The notes under the pieces: model-generated
Databases searched by the model: none
What the model was told of the DNA's origin: nothing
Seen by the model: the letters and a program-made list of their open reading frames with translations, nothing else
Made by a program: the position numbers and the translations under genes
DNA from: Dactylorhiza incarnata
Lineage: Eukaryota > Streptophyta > Magnoliopsida > Asparagales > Orchidaceae
Reading direction: 5' to 3'
DNA: 64,000 nt
Assembly: GCA_033032865.1 (NCBI GenBank)
Contig: JAWHQI010000068.1
Coordinates: 9,114,001-9,178,000 of the forward strand
In this document: positions 33,449 to 45,436 of the stretch, piece by piece
How positions within the stretch are numbered: position 1 is the first letter of the stretch
Layout: the number at the start of each line of letters is the position of its first letter

Positions 33449-34698
33449 GCTAACATGAATGGGAAAAATGCTGCTGCCTTCTTCACTGAACACAATCATT
33501 CTGATTCTCCTTCCACCTCAAAGAGTATTCCGAAAATAAGGTACAACATCCATGAATGTTGGTGCTGTGGTAAAGTGGGACACTTTGCCATAGATTGTTG
33601 GCACAACACTAGTGTGCTTAATGCAAAGAGGAGCTTTCCTGCAAAGGTTGCAGTGAGTGGAAGAGTGGCTGTTTATGCTAACAGGAACCTAGGACCAAAA
33701 ACAATTGGACTCCTAAGGGAAAATGAATTGAATTTTGTAGGATAGTTCATGTACCAGCCTAAGGGAAATATGGTACATGGACAGTGGGTGCTCAAGTCAC
33801 ATGACAGGAACAAGGAGCTTTCTACATGATTACACTCCTATGAAGAATGGACCAAAAGTTATCTTTGGACGTTCTGAAAAAGGAGTCACAAAAGAATATG
33901 CTATGATCACAAATTGCATAGTCTCAATAACAACAGTAACTTATGTTGAAGTGTTGCAACATAACCTTGTAAGCATAAGTCATCTATGTGACTTGGGCCA
34001 TATCATTGAATTCCACAATGACAAGTGCTTGATCAAAAAGTCAATTGACTTAGAGATCATTCTCTCAGGCACTAGGAGTGGGAATGTTTATTTCTTAGAT
34101 TTTATTTGCAATAATTCTTTATTTCTTGTATGTCTTGTAGCCTATGAAAGTGTTCTCTTTGTGTTCAATGGAACAAGAGACTTGCCTACATTAACTACAA
34201 GACAGTGTATAGACTATTTGATAAAAACCTTGTTAGGAATAGTACAAAGTTTAAATGTATTTAAAGTGGTCTCTGTCATGCATGCCAGATCAGCAAGCAA
34301 ACTAGGGTCACCTTTAAAAGTATTGGCTCTAAAGACACTGAAAGGTGCCTATATCTATTGCATATGGACTTGTTTGGTCTTTTGCCCATTTAGAGCATAG
34401 GTGGGAAGTTGTATATATTAGTGAATGTTGATGATCACTCAAAATATACATGGGTATTCTTCCTTATGCAGAAATCTGAAACTTTAGATATCTTCATAAA
34501 CTATGTCAACACAATCCATAATGAACTACAATGTCCTGTGGTCAGAACTAGAACAGACCATGGCATAAAATTTCAATCTAGGGCCATGACAAAATTTTGT
34601 CAAGAATTTGGTATCAACCAAGAGTTTTCCACCCCTAGGACTTCACAACAAAATGGTGTGGCTGAGAGGAGGAATAGGACCTTGATAGAAGCTAGGAG
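33449..34698 (+). repeat. Duplicated S2 segment inside X
   Basis: Second copy of 25310-26554: Gag zinc knuckle (33549-33590), protease MDSGCSSHMTG (33777), and integrase core (34409-34714). Less decayed than the first copy: the knuckle is in frame, Tyr stands where the first copy has a stop, and four bases near 33990 are retained. Shared lesions with the first copy show that S2 was already dead when the segment was copied. It ends at aggag, one change from the gggag target site. Confidence 0.9.
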
Positions 34699-35682
34699 TG
34701 TTGGGTTTTTCTAGAACCACACATCAAATGTAGGCGCAGCGGAAATGAATTGAAACAACCCAAAGGATTCGGATCGGGCCATGAACATTGATTCAAGAAG
34801 TTAATAAAATGCTAGGTTTGAAATTACCTTGGCGGGATTGGATCAAATCCAACCTAGATGCTCCAAGAAGAAGATTGCCTTTGTCGGCATTGCAAGAGTT
34901 CTCACGTAGCATAATGTCTACGTCTCTACAGCAGTCCACACGAGCCGGGAGAAGAAGACTACACCTTGCGCTTCCACGGATTGCTAGATCCGCTTCAGGA
35001 AGAACAACACCGGCGACAATCGTCGGAGAGGAAGTCGGCGGAGGCGATTCAGACGAAACTCCTTCCATCTAGGGTTCGAGCGGAACTCCTTCCGTCGGCT
35101 TCTATTTCGTAAGTTATGAGAACCCTAAAAGAAGTCCTATTTATACCCAAAGGATAAACAGCTTCTAGAAGAATCGCGATCCGCAGACCACACAGCAAAA
35201 TAGGGGCTTCTGTTACAATTCGTCGGGATTCCACGGAACAGCATTCGTCGAGTCTTCACGGGACAATCCGACGAATTCCGACGAATCACATCAGATGGCA
35301 ACATTTGCCGAGTTAATGCTCTCTGTGACAATTCGTCGAGATTCCACGGAACAATCCGACGAATCCCGACGAATCCGACGAATCATGTCAGACGGCAACA
35401 TTTGCTGAGTTAAGGATCTCTGTAACAATTCGTCGAGATTCCACGGAACAATCCGACAAATCCCGACGAATTCGATGAATTCTATCCGTGTAAACCCGAC
35501 GAATTCAGACAGCAACATTTGCTGGACTTCCCCCATTCTATATGGTGATTGGTAACCTTTACCAACATAGTCAATCTTCCAACTTCTCCACATGCTCTTA
35601 TGTGCGACCCTGCAGGCTCATATCGCGTTGGCAGTGACACTACATGTTTGACCACTTCTAGATCATAATGGTAACTCCAACA
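34699..35682 (-). repeat. 5' LTR of X (984 bp)
   Basis: Minus-strand start at 35682 (TGTTGGAGTTACC) and end at 34699. Same length as its partner. A correct gggag follows at 35683-35687, where the S2 integrase frame resumes (GRTFLSDSSLPEYFWAEAV). Confidence 0.9.
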
Positions 35683-37836
35683 GGGAGAACATTTCTTAGT
35701 GACTCCTCACTTCCAGAATACTTCTGGGCTGAGGCTGTCAATACTGCTTGTTATGTTCTCAATAGAGCTTCCATCATTAAGGTCGTTGGAATAACCCCCA
35801 ATGAGATTCTGAAAGGCAAACAACCAACAATTTAATACTTTAGAATCTTTGGTTGCAAATGCTATATTTTAATAATGGAAAATCTCAATTAACAAAGTTT
35901 GCTAAAAATGCAATGTTGGGGTTCTTGTTGGATATACCTCACATAGTAGAGCCTATAGAGTATTCATCAAGAAGACTCATGTTGTAGAAGAGTCTATGCA
36001 TGTTGACATTGATGAGACCAACCTACTTTATAAGGGCTGGTCCAGTTCTTCTGTTTTGACAGGTAATGAACAGAAGATGAAAGAAATGTCTATCCAAGTC
36101 ATAGCCATCACCAGTAGAGTCTATTCAGATGTTGCTGTTCCAAAAGATGAAGATCAGCAGGCTGCTGAAGAACCTGCTGCTCCAGTAGAAGAGTTGCGGA
36201 TTGCTGACAGATTGCCTGCAACAACCAGGCATCTAAGGGATCATCTAAGGAACCAGATAATTAGAGATGAGAACCAAGGGGTGATCACTAGAAGAAGGGC
36301 TCACAATGAAGCTCTATTCTTGATCTTTCTATCATAGATTGAGCCCAAGAAGTTTGAAGAGGCAAATCAAGATACCTTATGGATTCAAGCAATGTAAGAA
36401 GAGCTGCTTTAATTCAAAAGGTTTAAGGTTTGGAAGTTGGTGCCAAACGGATCTACAGAAACAAGCTAGATAAGAATGACATCATCATCAAGAATGAGGC
36501 TAGATTGGTAGCCAAGGGATACATGCAAGAATAAGGTATTGAATTTGATCAAACCTTTGCCTCAGTTGCATGGTTAGAAGCAATAAGGTTATTTCTTGCA
36601 TATGCTGCTTACAAGGGGTTCAAAGTATACCAGATGGAAGTCAAGTCAGCCTTCCTAAATGGAGAATTGAAAGAAGCGGTTTATGTTCAACATCCATCAG
36701 GTTTTGTACAACCAACCCTTACCTCCCATGTATATTTTCTTAGGAAAGCATTATATAGTCTAAAGCAAGCCCCTAGGGCTTGGTATGAGACCCTGTCTAG
36801 CTTTCTCATCAAGAATAAGTTCTTAAGGGGAAAGATAGATAGTACACTATTTCTTAGGGAAATAAAGGGAGGCGTCTCCTAGTCCAAATTTATGTTGATA
36901 ACATATTATTTGGGTCTACTGATGTCAACCTTTGCAAAAGGTTTGCAAACCTTATGCAGGGGGAATTTAAGATGAGAAGTATGGGAGAGCTCAAGTACTT
37001 TTAGGCCTCCAAGTGAAACAGTCTGATGAGAGAATATTCATCTTTCAGACCAAGTACACTAGGGAACTTATCTAGATGTTTGGGATGAAATCTGCTTCCA
37101 CCATGAAAAGTCCCTTGGGGTCAAATATTTCCCTGGACACGGATGAGAAGGAAAAAACCCTTTGATGAATCCATGTACAAGTGTATTATTGGATCCCTGT
37201 TGTATCTGACTGCTAGTAGACCAGTCATTATGTATGCTACATGTGTTTGTGCTAGGTACGAAACATGCCTACAGGAATCTCACTACTCAGTTGCAAAGAG
37301 GATTTTGAGATACCTTAAGGGCAGCCAACATCTTGGCCTTTGGTACCCTAAGAACAATGATTTTGAACTGACTGGTTTTTTAGATGCAGATTTTGCAGGA
37401 TGTAAAGAAGACCGGAAAAGTACATGTGGAACTTGTCAATTCCAAGGAAGGAGGTTGATCTCTTGGAGTAGCAAGAAGCAGACTAGTGTGGCAATATCCA
37501 CAGATGAGTCTGAGTACATTGCTGCAGGGAGTTATTGTGCATAGTTACTATGGATACAGCACCAGCTAGAGGACTACAACCTCAAGGTAAATAATTCTCC
37601 ACTATTTTGTGACTCATCCAGTGCTATTTCTATTGCTAAGAATCATGTCTCTAATAACAGGACTAAGCATATAGAAATAAGGTATCATTTTATTAGACAA
37701 CATGTAGAAAGTAAAGATATCTCTCTTGAACATGTCCCCACTGACAATCAAGTTGCAGATATATTTGAAAAGCCATTGGATGAGGCCAAATTCAATGTTT
37801 TCAAAATTGAGTTAGGAATGTTGAACTTAGAATAGG
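35683..37836 (+). pseudogene. pol: S2 integrase end, RT and RNase H
   Basis: Resumes at the gggag site with the integrase tail, then a linker (35996-36337), a heavily broken RT start, and RT core 36634-36882 ([34 protein letters not shown]). The catalytic box at about 36890 reads YVDN instead of YVDD, so the second Asp is lost. Frameshifts follow near 37000. RNase H runs from 37143: ASRPVIMYATCVCAR, LDADFAGCKEDRKSTCGT and STDESEYIAAGSYCA, then a TAG in place of Gln, then CDSSSAISIAKN and TKHIEIRYHFIRQHV. It ends with LGMLNLE at about 37834. Confidence 0.85.
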
Positions 37837-38304
37837 CTTCAACAATTCATTTTGTCTATCATGTTTATTATATTAATTCCTAAGCTTTGCTAGAAAATAA
37901 TAATGCTTCAAAAATATTAGTGACATTATTAGGGGGAAAGATAATTCAATTCAAAAAGGTTCACTGGTAGGCAGTGTGTTCAACTGAGAAAGTCTATGCT
38001 GAACTGTTGAAACATCTAAGTCGTCTTAGCGGCTACCGCTGAGACAACTAAGACATCTCAGTGGTTAGGTTAACCTTGTCCTAGCAGTCATGCTTTCCGC
38101 CTTAGCAGATCCTCTGAGACAGGATTGCTTAATTAAAAATAAATAAATAAAGTCTAGTCAACATCAATAATTAATAATACGTTGTAAAACAACTTTAAAT
38201 AGTGCTAGGTTGGTTAAAAATCATTTTACACATTCTAAACCCTACCCAATCGTCGAGACGACCTTTCCTTTCCCGTCGACTCAGCGATTCATTTTTCTTC
38301 AACA
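37834..38304 (+). other. S2 pol-to-aORF spacer with LTR-like palindromes
   Basis: Contains ccgctgagacaactaagaca and ctcagtggttagg words (38035-38070) and ccttagcagatcctctgaga (38100-38119), the same vocabulary as the S2 LTR U3 (21825-21960). A TATA-like TTTAAATAG (38194-38202) and a leader that aligns with the S3 leader follow. This is the arrangement expected for an internal promoter. Confidence 0.55.
38194..38202 (+). promoter_or_regulatory. TATA-like box upstream of S2 aORF
   Basis: TTTAAATAG, 103 nt before the aORF ATG at 38305. S3 has TATAAATAA at the matching place, 121 nt before its ATG. Confidence 0.45.
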
Positions 38305-40807
38305 ATGGCACCTAAAAGTTCAAAGGATCTTCTGGAAGGATATGAGATCATAAGACATGGATTTCAATATGCTAAATTTGAGATTACAGAAGTGATTCAA
38401 CTTCTGGATGAACAAGGATTAGAATACCTACTGTCAGAACCATCAGTGATTCTCAGAACTGAAGTCTGGAATTCTATAGTAATGCAAAACTATCTTCTTC
38501 CACATCTTCCTTAAAGTCCAAGATTTGAAGCCTGAAGATCAAGATATCTCTAAGCAAGATGGAGAAAGCATTTCAACTGCAATCCGGCTGTAATGATGAG
38601 GAAGACAGTGTGTCTAAAAAAGACAAAGAAAATGCCCCCAAATAGTATGAGTACAGTGATGCCAAAACTAGCTCACTGAAGAGGAGATATTTCAATCAGA
38701 GAGGGAAGCTACTATCAGATATAGTAGACAAGGCATTACCGTGCAAGCAAGGGTCACATGATACAATCTAAAAGCACATGTTTGAGTTGATGACAAGAGT
38801 GTTCTTGAAGAAAAAGACCTCATGGGCTGCAGTAATTTTCCAAAGGATAAAAGAATGTCTGCAGGCTCCCAACCTAGGTAGAATTCTTTCTCTATACCTT
38901 CTGAACTCCTACCCTGAAGATTTTGATGGGTCAAAAGGATCCAACCTTCATTATCTTAAAAGAATGGATATAAAGACTTTGGATAGGTTCTCAAGGGTGC
39001 TCCCAATGAGTCAGCCCTCTGAGGTAAAGGATAAGAAAAAGATTTTAGATAAAGGACTAAAGAAGGCCAGAATAGTGTGTTCTAATTCCAATTCAGATGC
39101 TGCAGAAATTTCTCTGCTGATGATGATCAAGGACCTCCCAGCAGTCTAGACAAAGTTGTTCATGAAGAGCATGACATTGAAGAACATAAGGATCATGCTC
39201 TTGCTGAAGAGCATGAGAAGAATGAGGATCATGCTGCTGTTGAAGAGCATGAGAGAGATGTGGAGGTTGCTGCTGCTAAAGAAAAGTCTGATGGAAATGA
39301 AGGATATCATACTAAAAGTGATGCTCCTAATCCTCAAGATGCTGATAACAATACACCAAATGTGCATGCTAAGTCTGTAAGGCATGATGAGGAAGAATCA
39401 GACTTGCAAAGTAAGATTAACAATATCATTTTTAATCTTGAAAGAAGACTTAATCTAATCCCTAATGAACCAACATATTACTGGGGGGATGATCTAGAAG
39501 GATGGATGCTCCATCTGAGGGGGAGGAGCAAGAGAACTTATGAGGTGATGAAAATATTAACTTTGATAAATGATAAAGAGATTAGTGAAGATGGAATTGC
39601 TTCTGATCACACTGTTCAATAGGCAAAGGTTGCTGAGAAGAATGATCAAGCTGAGGGGAAGCATATCCCTGCTCTGACTAAGGGGGAGAATGTCCTTGCT
39701 CTTGCTAAGGGGGAGCATGAAGTGCATGCAAAGGAGACATCCACTCTACAGGAGTGTGATAATCAAGCCCCACAAGAGAAAATCATACCCATTGTGGTAG
39801 CTGAAGTACATCCCTTCACATCTGCAGTATCAAATGAACTTATCCTAAGTTCAATAAGTACAATTATTGAAGGTCATATGACTTCAATAAAGGATTATAT
39901 TAACAGGTCTGTCTCTTTAGTGAAGAATGAAGTAATTACAGAAATTCAAGTAGTTAAGGAAGAAACTTCTTACCTTAATAGGCAAATGACCAAGTGGTTT
40001 GATCTGCCTGAAAAGTCAGTTGTAGCTCAAAATACAATACTGAGATCAATGGACAAGCAACTGCAACTCTCTGAGCAAGACATGAGTTATGTAAAGAACT
40101 ATGTGAGCAAGACTGATGAGGTCATAGAGAAGGTCTCAAACCATATTGAAGAATATGTGTGGTCAACTGCAACTACAATGATTGGAGAGGCAGAAGAGAT
40201 AAAAGATGAACTTAAATCAGACCTAGAGAATGCCTTCCAAACCCTATCTGAGTCAGTTGATGCTGCTTCACAAAGCTTAGAACAAAAAGTAATTTATGAA
40301 GCTGGAAAGGGGGAGGAGACCAATACTGAGACTAATTCTGAATTGGCCCTCAAGGTTCTGCAAGAAACAAGGATACCACTGAACCTGCCTCTGCTAGATA
40401 ATCTAAGAAAAGAAGATTTTGATTTTGAGGCTCAAGCCAAGGTTGCTCAAGATGCTCAACTTGCAGCAATGAGGAAAAGAGAAGGTGTCATGCTAGTAGA
40501 AGAATTCATGGCAAAGAATAGAGAAGAGCAGGCCAAGGACCCTGATTATGAGCATTGGAGTAGTGATGACTCCAAGGGTATCATTCTGAATGCATGGCTG
40601 CATCATGGAAAAATCTGCAAAGATATTTACAGAATATATCCCGCAGAGGAATGGATAAGGCACCTTGAGAGGAACTCAAAGAGGGAAAGGGTCTTCAAAG
40701 AGAATATTGTGAGGAAGAACAACCCAAAGAGATGCCTTCAAGATATATTCCAAAGCCATATCTATATTTCAATAGGCAAGAGAATAAGAGAAAATAAGCT
40801 GAGATGA
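38305..40807 (+). pseudogene. Extra ORF downstream of pol (aORF) of S2, broken
   Basis: Starts MAPKSSKDLLEGYEIIRHGF with LLDEQGLEYLLSEPSVILRT, then stops and frameshifts. 38778-39149 has FELMTRVFLKKKTSW and APNLGRILSLYLLNSYPEDF. 39260-39622 is acidic. 39722-40807 (361 codons) has long coiled-coil stretches, then DYEHWSSDDSKGIILNAW and IYRIYPAEEWIRHLE. All these segments match, in order, the S3 ORF at 61856-63795. The protein has no membrane segment or signal peptide, so nothing supports an envelope glycoprotein although it lies in the env position. Domains: N-terminal globular region, acidic low-complexity linker, coiled coil, C-terminal WS/AW/YIYP domain. Function unknown. Confidence 0.7.
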
Positions 40808-41244
40808 AAGATGCTGTTCCAAAGTAGAAGCCTGATGCTGGAGGTGCATAATGCTCAAGTTCAGCAAAGAAAAGAAAACCATTATCTAATGTATTTAGTT
40901 TTCAGTTAAATCAAATGAAACTGAAAGATGTATTGGCATTCCGTCATTAATGAAATTGATAATTATGTTAAAATGATATCTTGTGGTAATAGGCCAATGT
41001 TAGTCAAGCTTAACATTGTTCAATATTAAAGCTTACTATATATTATGGTGCCTATATGCAGTTAACAATGTTATTGCTATGTTGTCATGACTATTACTCT
41101 TAATTTGTCATGATATTTTCTATGATGCCAATATTCAGTTAACAATTATTTGTTATGTTATCATGACTGTTATTTCATATGTTGTCTTGATATATTTTTG
41201 TGGCTATGTATCTTAGCATTGGTGTATGTTCTGCCATGTACAAA
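40808..41244 (+). other. S2 3' UTR
   Basis: AT-rich, with repeated phrases around tgccta/tatgcagttaacaatg and gttaacaatta (41050-41150). No ORF was recognised. Confidence 0.5.
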
Positions 41245-41255
41245 TAAGTAGAGAT
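41245..41255 (+). other. Polypurine tract of S2
   Basis: aagtagagat directly precedes TGTTGGGA. S3 has aggtggagat at the same place. Confidence 0.65.
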
Positions 41256-42096
41256 TGTTGGGACTATTGCCCTCAATGTTCCCTTGATTTGAAGAGGCAT
41301 CACACTCAATGCTAAGTACATATTATATTTGATAAACCCTATTTTACATCATGTATATGCAGGGTTAGGTTATTCCAAACAATAGAATAGTTCTGTGGTT
41401 TTACTGTCAAAACCGTTGAGATGCAGTCAGAGCCGCTGAGAAGGAGTCTGCCTTAGCTGAGCTGTATTTAGACAGAAACCGCTGAGAAGACAAACTGTCT
41501 CAGCGGATCCATTGAGAAAAAGACAGATTCAACCCAACCGCTAAGTTAGATTCATATTTCAATAAAGCACTGGTGGGATCTGCTTTTGGCACAAGTGGAT
41601 GTAAAGCAAGATAAAGTTTTCTATTCCTCTCCATACTGTGCTAGGGACCTCTTTAGATCCATTGAAGATTGGAGGGTGTATAAAAGAAAAGGTTATGGCA
41701 TTATAGAAGGTGTGGAACATAATCCAAAAAGGAAACTACTGTGCCATTGACGGCTTCCACAAATATCTCTCAGCTTGCTTCCTGAATCTACATGCAAGCA
41801 TCTGAGATAAGATTGCTCCTCCAGATTCAATCCAGAAGAGCAAGAAGATCATTCTTCCTTAACTGAAGAAGAAGATCATATAGAAGCAAGGACTAAAGCT
41901 TCTGCTATCTAGCCCTGCTTCAAGACAGCACCTGATATGCATCAACAATATAAGACTAGCACTGAAAGATTTATCTTTACAAGTCCTCTGTTGTAAGAAA
42001 ACATTATAAACTATATAAGAACATTAGTGTTCTGAGTGTGTAGGGCCTTGTGCCTGAGTTTGTAGGGTTGTTGAGCCTGAGATTGTAGGGCTGTTT
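41256..42096 (+). repeat. 3' LTR of S2, truncated
   Basis: Starts TGTTGGGACTATTGCCC and aligns with the 5' LTR. Its TATA box (TATAAAAG, 41679-41686) is intact where the 5' copy is mutated. It is cut at 42097 by the LTR of element D. The remaining part (about 450 bp expected) is not seen in this window. Confidence 0.85.
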
Positions 42097-42339
42097 TGTA
42101 ACATCCCCCAAACAACTAGACCCCTAGAGTGGTTTTGTCATGACTAGGTCATGAAAAAACGCTAGGAAGCTTGAAGAGACCACTTGGCCTTAGGCTTGAA
42201 GGGGAAGAGCACCTTGGTCTGCAAATTGCAATTTCTAGTTACCAAGCTTAGGGTTGGAATTTAGGGACTAACCTTGACCCCACCATGGAACACCTAACCC
42301 CTTTGGGGGGTCCCTTAGAGCACTAAGGACCCATTGGGG

Positions 42340-42720
42340 TCAACCAAAGTGGTCAAGTTGACCAAAGTCAACCTTAACCTTAATGTGGTCGAAGTAGCCT
42401 AATTAGTGTCAATTGGCCTACACCATGCCAAATTGACCTTTCCCCAACCCTTATAAGGATATTAGGGACCCAATGGACTAAAACCCCCCATCATGGGGCC
42501 ACCAATTTGGCCAATTTGACCTAAGGCATCTCTAGCCCATTGTTGGTCAAATTGCACAATTGGGGGTCAATTGGCCTCCACCTTGCCAAATTGACACTAC
42601 CTAGACCTTACTAACCCTTATGGGAGGCTAATGGGTCACTAGCCACCAATTGGGGGCAACCCAAATGGTCAAATTGACCAAAGTCAACTCCACACTAAAT
42701 TTAGGTCAAAATGACCTATT
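42340..42720 (+). repeat. Short interspersed repeats in D LTR
   Basis: Many variants of ggtcaaattgacc, aaagtcaacc and ccaattggggtcaa, partly inverted (TTGGTCAA/TTGACCAA), make this region self-complementary. Confidence 0.6.
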
Positions 42721-43379
42721 TTGACCTAATCAAGCCCAATCCACTTGGGCTAGACCCAATTGGAGTGGACCAATAGCTTCATGGGATTGATATCTACTCA
42801 AGGGGGCATACAATTTCTGGAAATGATGAGTAGGAGAGATAAAGTGCAATTTCCCCAATTTTGAAGAGAGAGAAAGAAGAGAGAGAAGGCGATTAATGGC
42901 CATGGGAGGCCAAGGGCTTCCCCTCTTCATCTCCAATGGCTTTGTACTTCCCCCTCATCAGTTTTGAGGAGTTTAATAGCCATGTCCGACCACCCATGTG
43001 CCTGATTTAATGGGATTTCTGTTTTGGCCAAAAAATCATAATTGCCATTAATTGTGAAATTGGAGGTTTCACCTCTCCCCCTTCCACAAGTGGCTCTTTA
43101 AAAAGCTTCACAAGGCTGTGAGGACGAGTTTCCCCCACTCACATGAAGATTTCGAGCAACTTGGTGTAGAGGTTGCAATGGCTCCAAAGCTTAGGATCGG
43201 CCATGGAGGACTACCCAATCGGCAAGGCTTCAAGGCTCGACATAGGTCTGGTTCTTCTCTTCTTCTCCAGTGGATTATATTACATCCACTGCTTGCAAGG
43301 CATAAGGCCAATTGTCCCTAGATCATGTTAGCCGAAAACTCCATTTTTGGAGGTTTTTCTTCTTGCCTAAACCGCATGT

Positions 43380-43460
43380 TCCGGCCACTACCGGCCGGCC
43401 GAGACCTCGTACCGCTGGCCACCACCACAAGGAATGTGGTGGTGGCATTGGCCGGCCGGG
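43380..43460. repeat. CCGGCC palindromic block in D LTR
   Basis: Contains ccggccggccgag, ggccggccgggg and the inverted words ccaccaccac and gtggtggtgg around aaggaat. This is the most CG-rich place of this LTR. Confidence 0.7.
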
Positions 43461-45436
43461 GAGGGATGTGGGTAGCCGGGAAAACCAAGGTAGAAAGGCT
43501 ACAGGTCGGGGCAATCTCCACCGTCGGCTGGAGGAGTAAGATGAAGGGATGCCTTCGGTTTTGCTTTAAGATATGTGCACAGATCTTGTGTTAATATAAT
43601 TGATATTTATATTTTTTGTCCCTTTACTAAATGTTGTTAGAAATAAATATAGAAAAAACTTAGGGACCTATACAGGAAAAGTGGTCAACACCAGACCTTT
43701 AGCCCCTGAAGTCTACTTTAATTTAAAATTGGTGTCATCCAATTTGGGTCAGTGGTCTGACCACAACACTCAAAATGGTGCAACATATACAAAGGGTTGA
43801 CCAGAGCTTGATCTATATGCCCCCATCAATCCAGCCATCCAAATGACTTGAAAATTAGATCATAGTCTAATTATACCCTCACCCTGAACATAACCAAAAA
43901 TGAGAATTTCTGGAGGATATTTTTCTAAGGTTTTTGCAAACATATAATAATCCATGTAATAATTAATTATAGGGTCTAATGACCACCAAACCCTTCCAAG
44001 TTTTGGTGGTGGCCCTAAGAGTAATGATATGTCTATGGTAAAAATTTCATCCCATTTGGAATTGATTTGGTTTGGTATTTAACTAACCCAAGATTGGTCA
44101 AACTAAGGGTTAAAAGGTCAAAAGTGCACTTGTTGTATTAAGTGGTCAAATCTCACCAAAATGTCATGAAACCTTGGCCACTAAGTTAATATCACATAAA
44201 ACACCGCCACCAATGATTTGGGGTTATTTGGGATGGATATGCCCTAGAACCCTAGTTCTAACCCTAGGGTTGCACTTTGAGGCTTGTGAAGGACATAGGG
44301 TCATATGTTTTTAAATGGTCATGGAACTTGGTAGATAAGTTCATATAGTGTAAATATGCCCCAGGTAATTTTATGAGAATTTTAGGAACAATTTGCCCCC
44401 TCTGAATTAGGTTATAACCAATTAGGGCACTTTTTTATTAGAGGAATCTACATGCTCATTTTACCTTGAATATTGATTAAAGTTTGGTAGTGCTCATATA
44501 ATCATGATATAAATATCTTTTTGTGTAATTTTTGAATAAATTAATTTAGTACTTCATTCACAAGTCAACTATTTTGCCTTAAGATTATGATAAATAAATA
44601 AGGGCCAAATCGTCTTTGGAAAATTGTGAAACTTAGTGATATGACATTTTAGGCATTAGAAAGCTCTCTGAATTTTTGTATAATTTTTGGAAGTATTTAT
44701 CATTAGGTTAGTTCACAATACATTCTAGTTGGGATTTCCTTGAAGTATTTATTCATGTGACAAAATGATTTTGAAAAATTATTAAACTCAGCCAGTAAAC
44801 TTTTCTGATCATTATAGAGGTCTGGTAAATTTACCATAATTTTTGAATAAGTATTTTTGGTGGTTCCTTCATTATCCACCAATTTTGGAGGATTATTCAA
44901 TAATATAATTAGAGGCCATTAACATACTGTAAAATTATGATATTCTGTATTTGCTATTATTTTGATATCATAGATTTTCCATAAATTTGTGTAGTCCATA
45001 TCATAAGAAGATCTTACACTTCATGTTCAATTTCATACTTGGCCAATTTTAGAGAAATTAGAGTAAATGCCAAATAAATAAGGAAAATTATGACCTTCTG
45101 GATTTAGTCTTATAATATCATGATTGACTTCCAGTAATAATCTTATGTCATTCAGATGATTATTTGGAGTACCTCCTCTCATGTAACTCATGAAGTCCAT
45201 TTGGTATGCATATAGTAAAATTGTAAGACTTGGGTAAACTAGTCTGGTTGAGAAGATGTTAGGTCACCATTAGGAGTCTATATGTTGAGTATACCCGATA
45301 AGTTAAGGGATAAGGTTGTGTTTAGGGTTGAGGAAAGACCTTCTTTCCCTTAGAGAGTCATAAAATGCTTAGGGCTAGTCCAAGAGTAATGATAAGATGG
45401 GTATCCTTGTGAGTAGTTACCAACAACATTAAGTGC

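Larger units (their letters stand above)
26555..35682 (-). mobile_element. Ty1/copia element X, inserted in S2
   Basis: Minus-strand copia element bounded by two 984-bp LTRs (26555-27538 and 34699-35682) with ends TGTTGG and CCAACA. Target duplication gggag is present at 26550-26554 and 35683-35687. Internal order on the minus strand: GC-rich leader, gag, protease, integrase, RT, RNase H, 3' UTR, polypurine tract. The place just inside the 5' LTR, where the primer-binding site should be, is instead occupied by a duplicated piece of the host element S2 (33449-34698). LTRs differ at roughly 2-3% by eye. It resembles Tork/TAR-type copia elements, but I cannot fix the lineage. Confidence 0.9.
21664..42096 (+). 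mobile_element. Sirevirus-like Ty1/copia element S2, interrupted and truncated
   Basis: 5' LTR about 21664-22963, tRNA-Met-type primer site, gag, protease, integrase, RT, RNase H, extra downstream ORF, polypurine tract and a 3' LTR (41256-42096) cut short by element D. Between integrase motifs it is interrupted by element X (26555-35682), with a 5-bp target duplication gggag. Stops and frameshifts occur in every domain. Order of integrase before RT shows Ty1/copia; the large Gag, the extra 3' ORF and the LTR-end word TTCACCCCCTCTAGGTG point to the Sirevirus group. Confidence 0.85.

Noticed and set aside
38305..40807. Calling the S2/S3 extra ORF an envelope gene
   Set aside because: The position fits, but there is no signal peptide, membrane segment or glycoprotein-like Cys pattern.
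43108..43594. Overlapping open frames on both strands in the D LTR
   Set aside because: A CG-rich palindromic stretch keeps all frames open. No protein motif was recognised.
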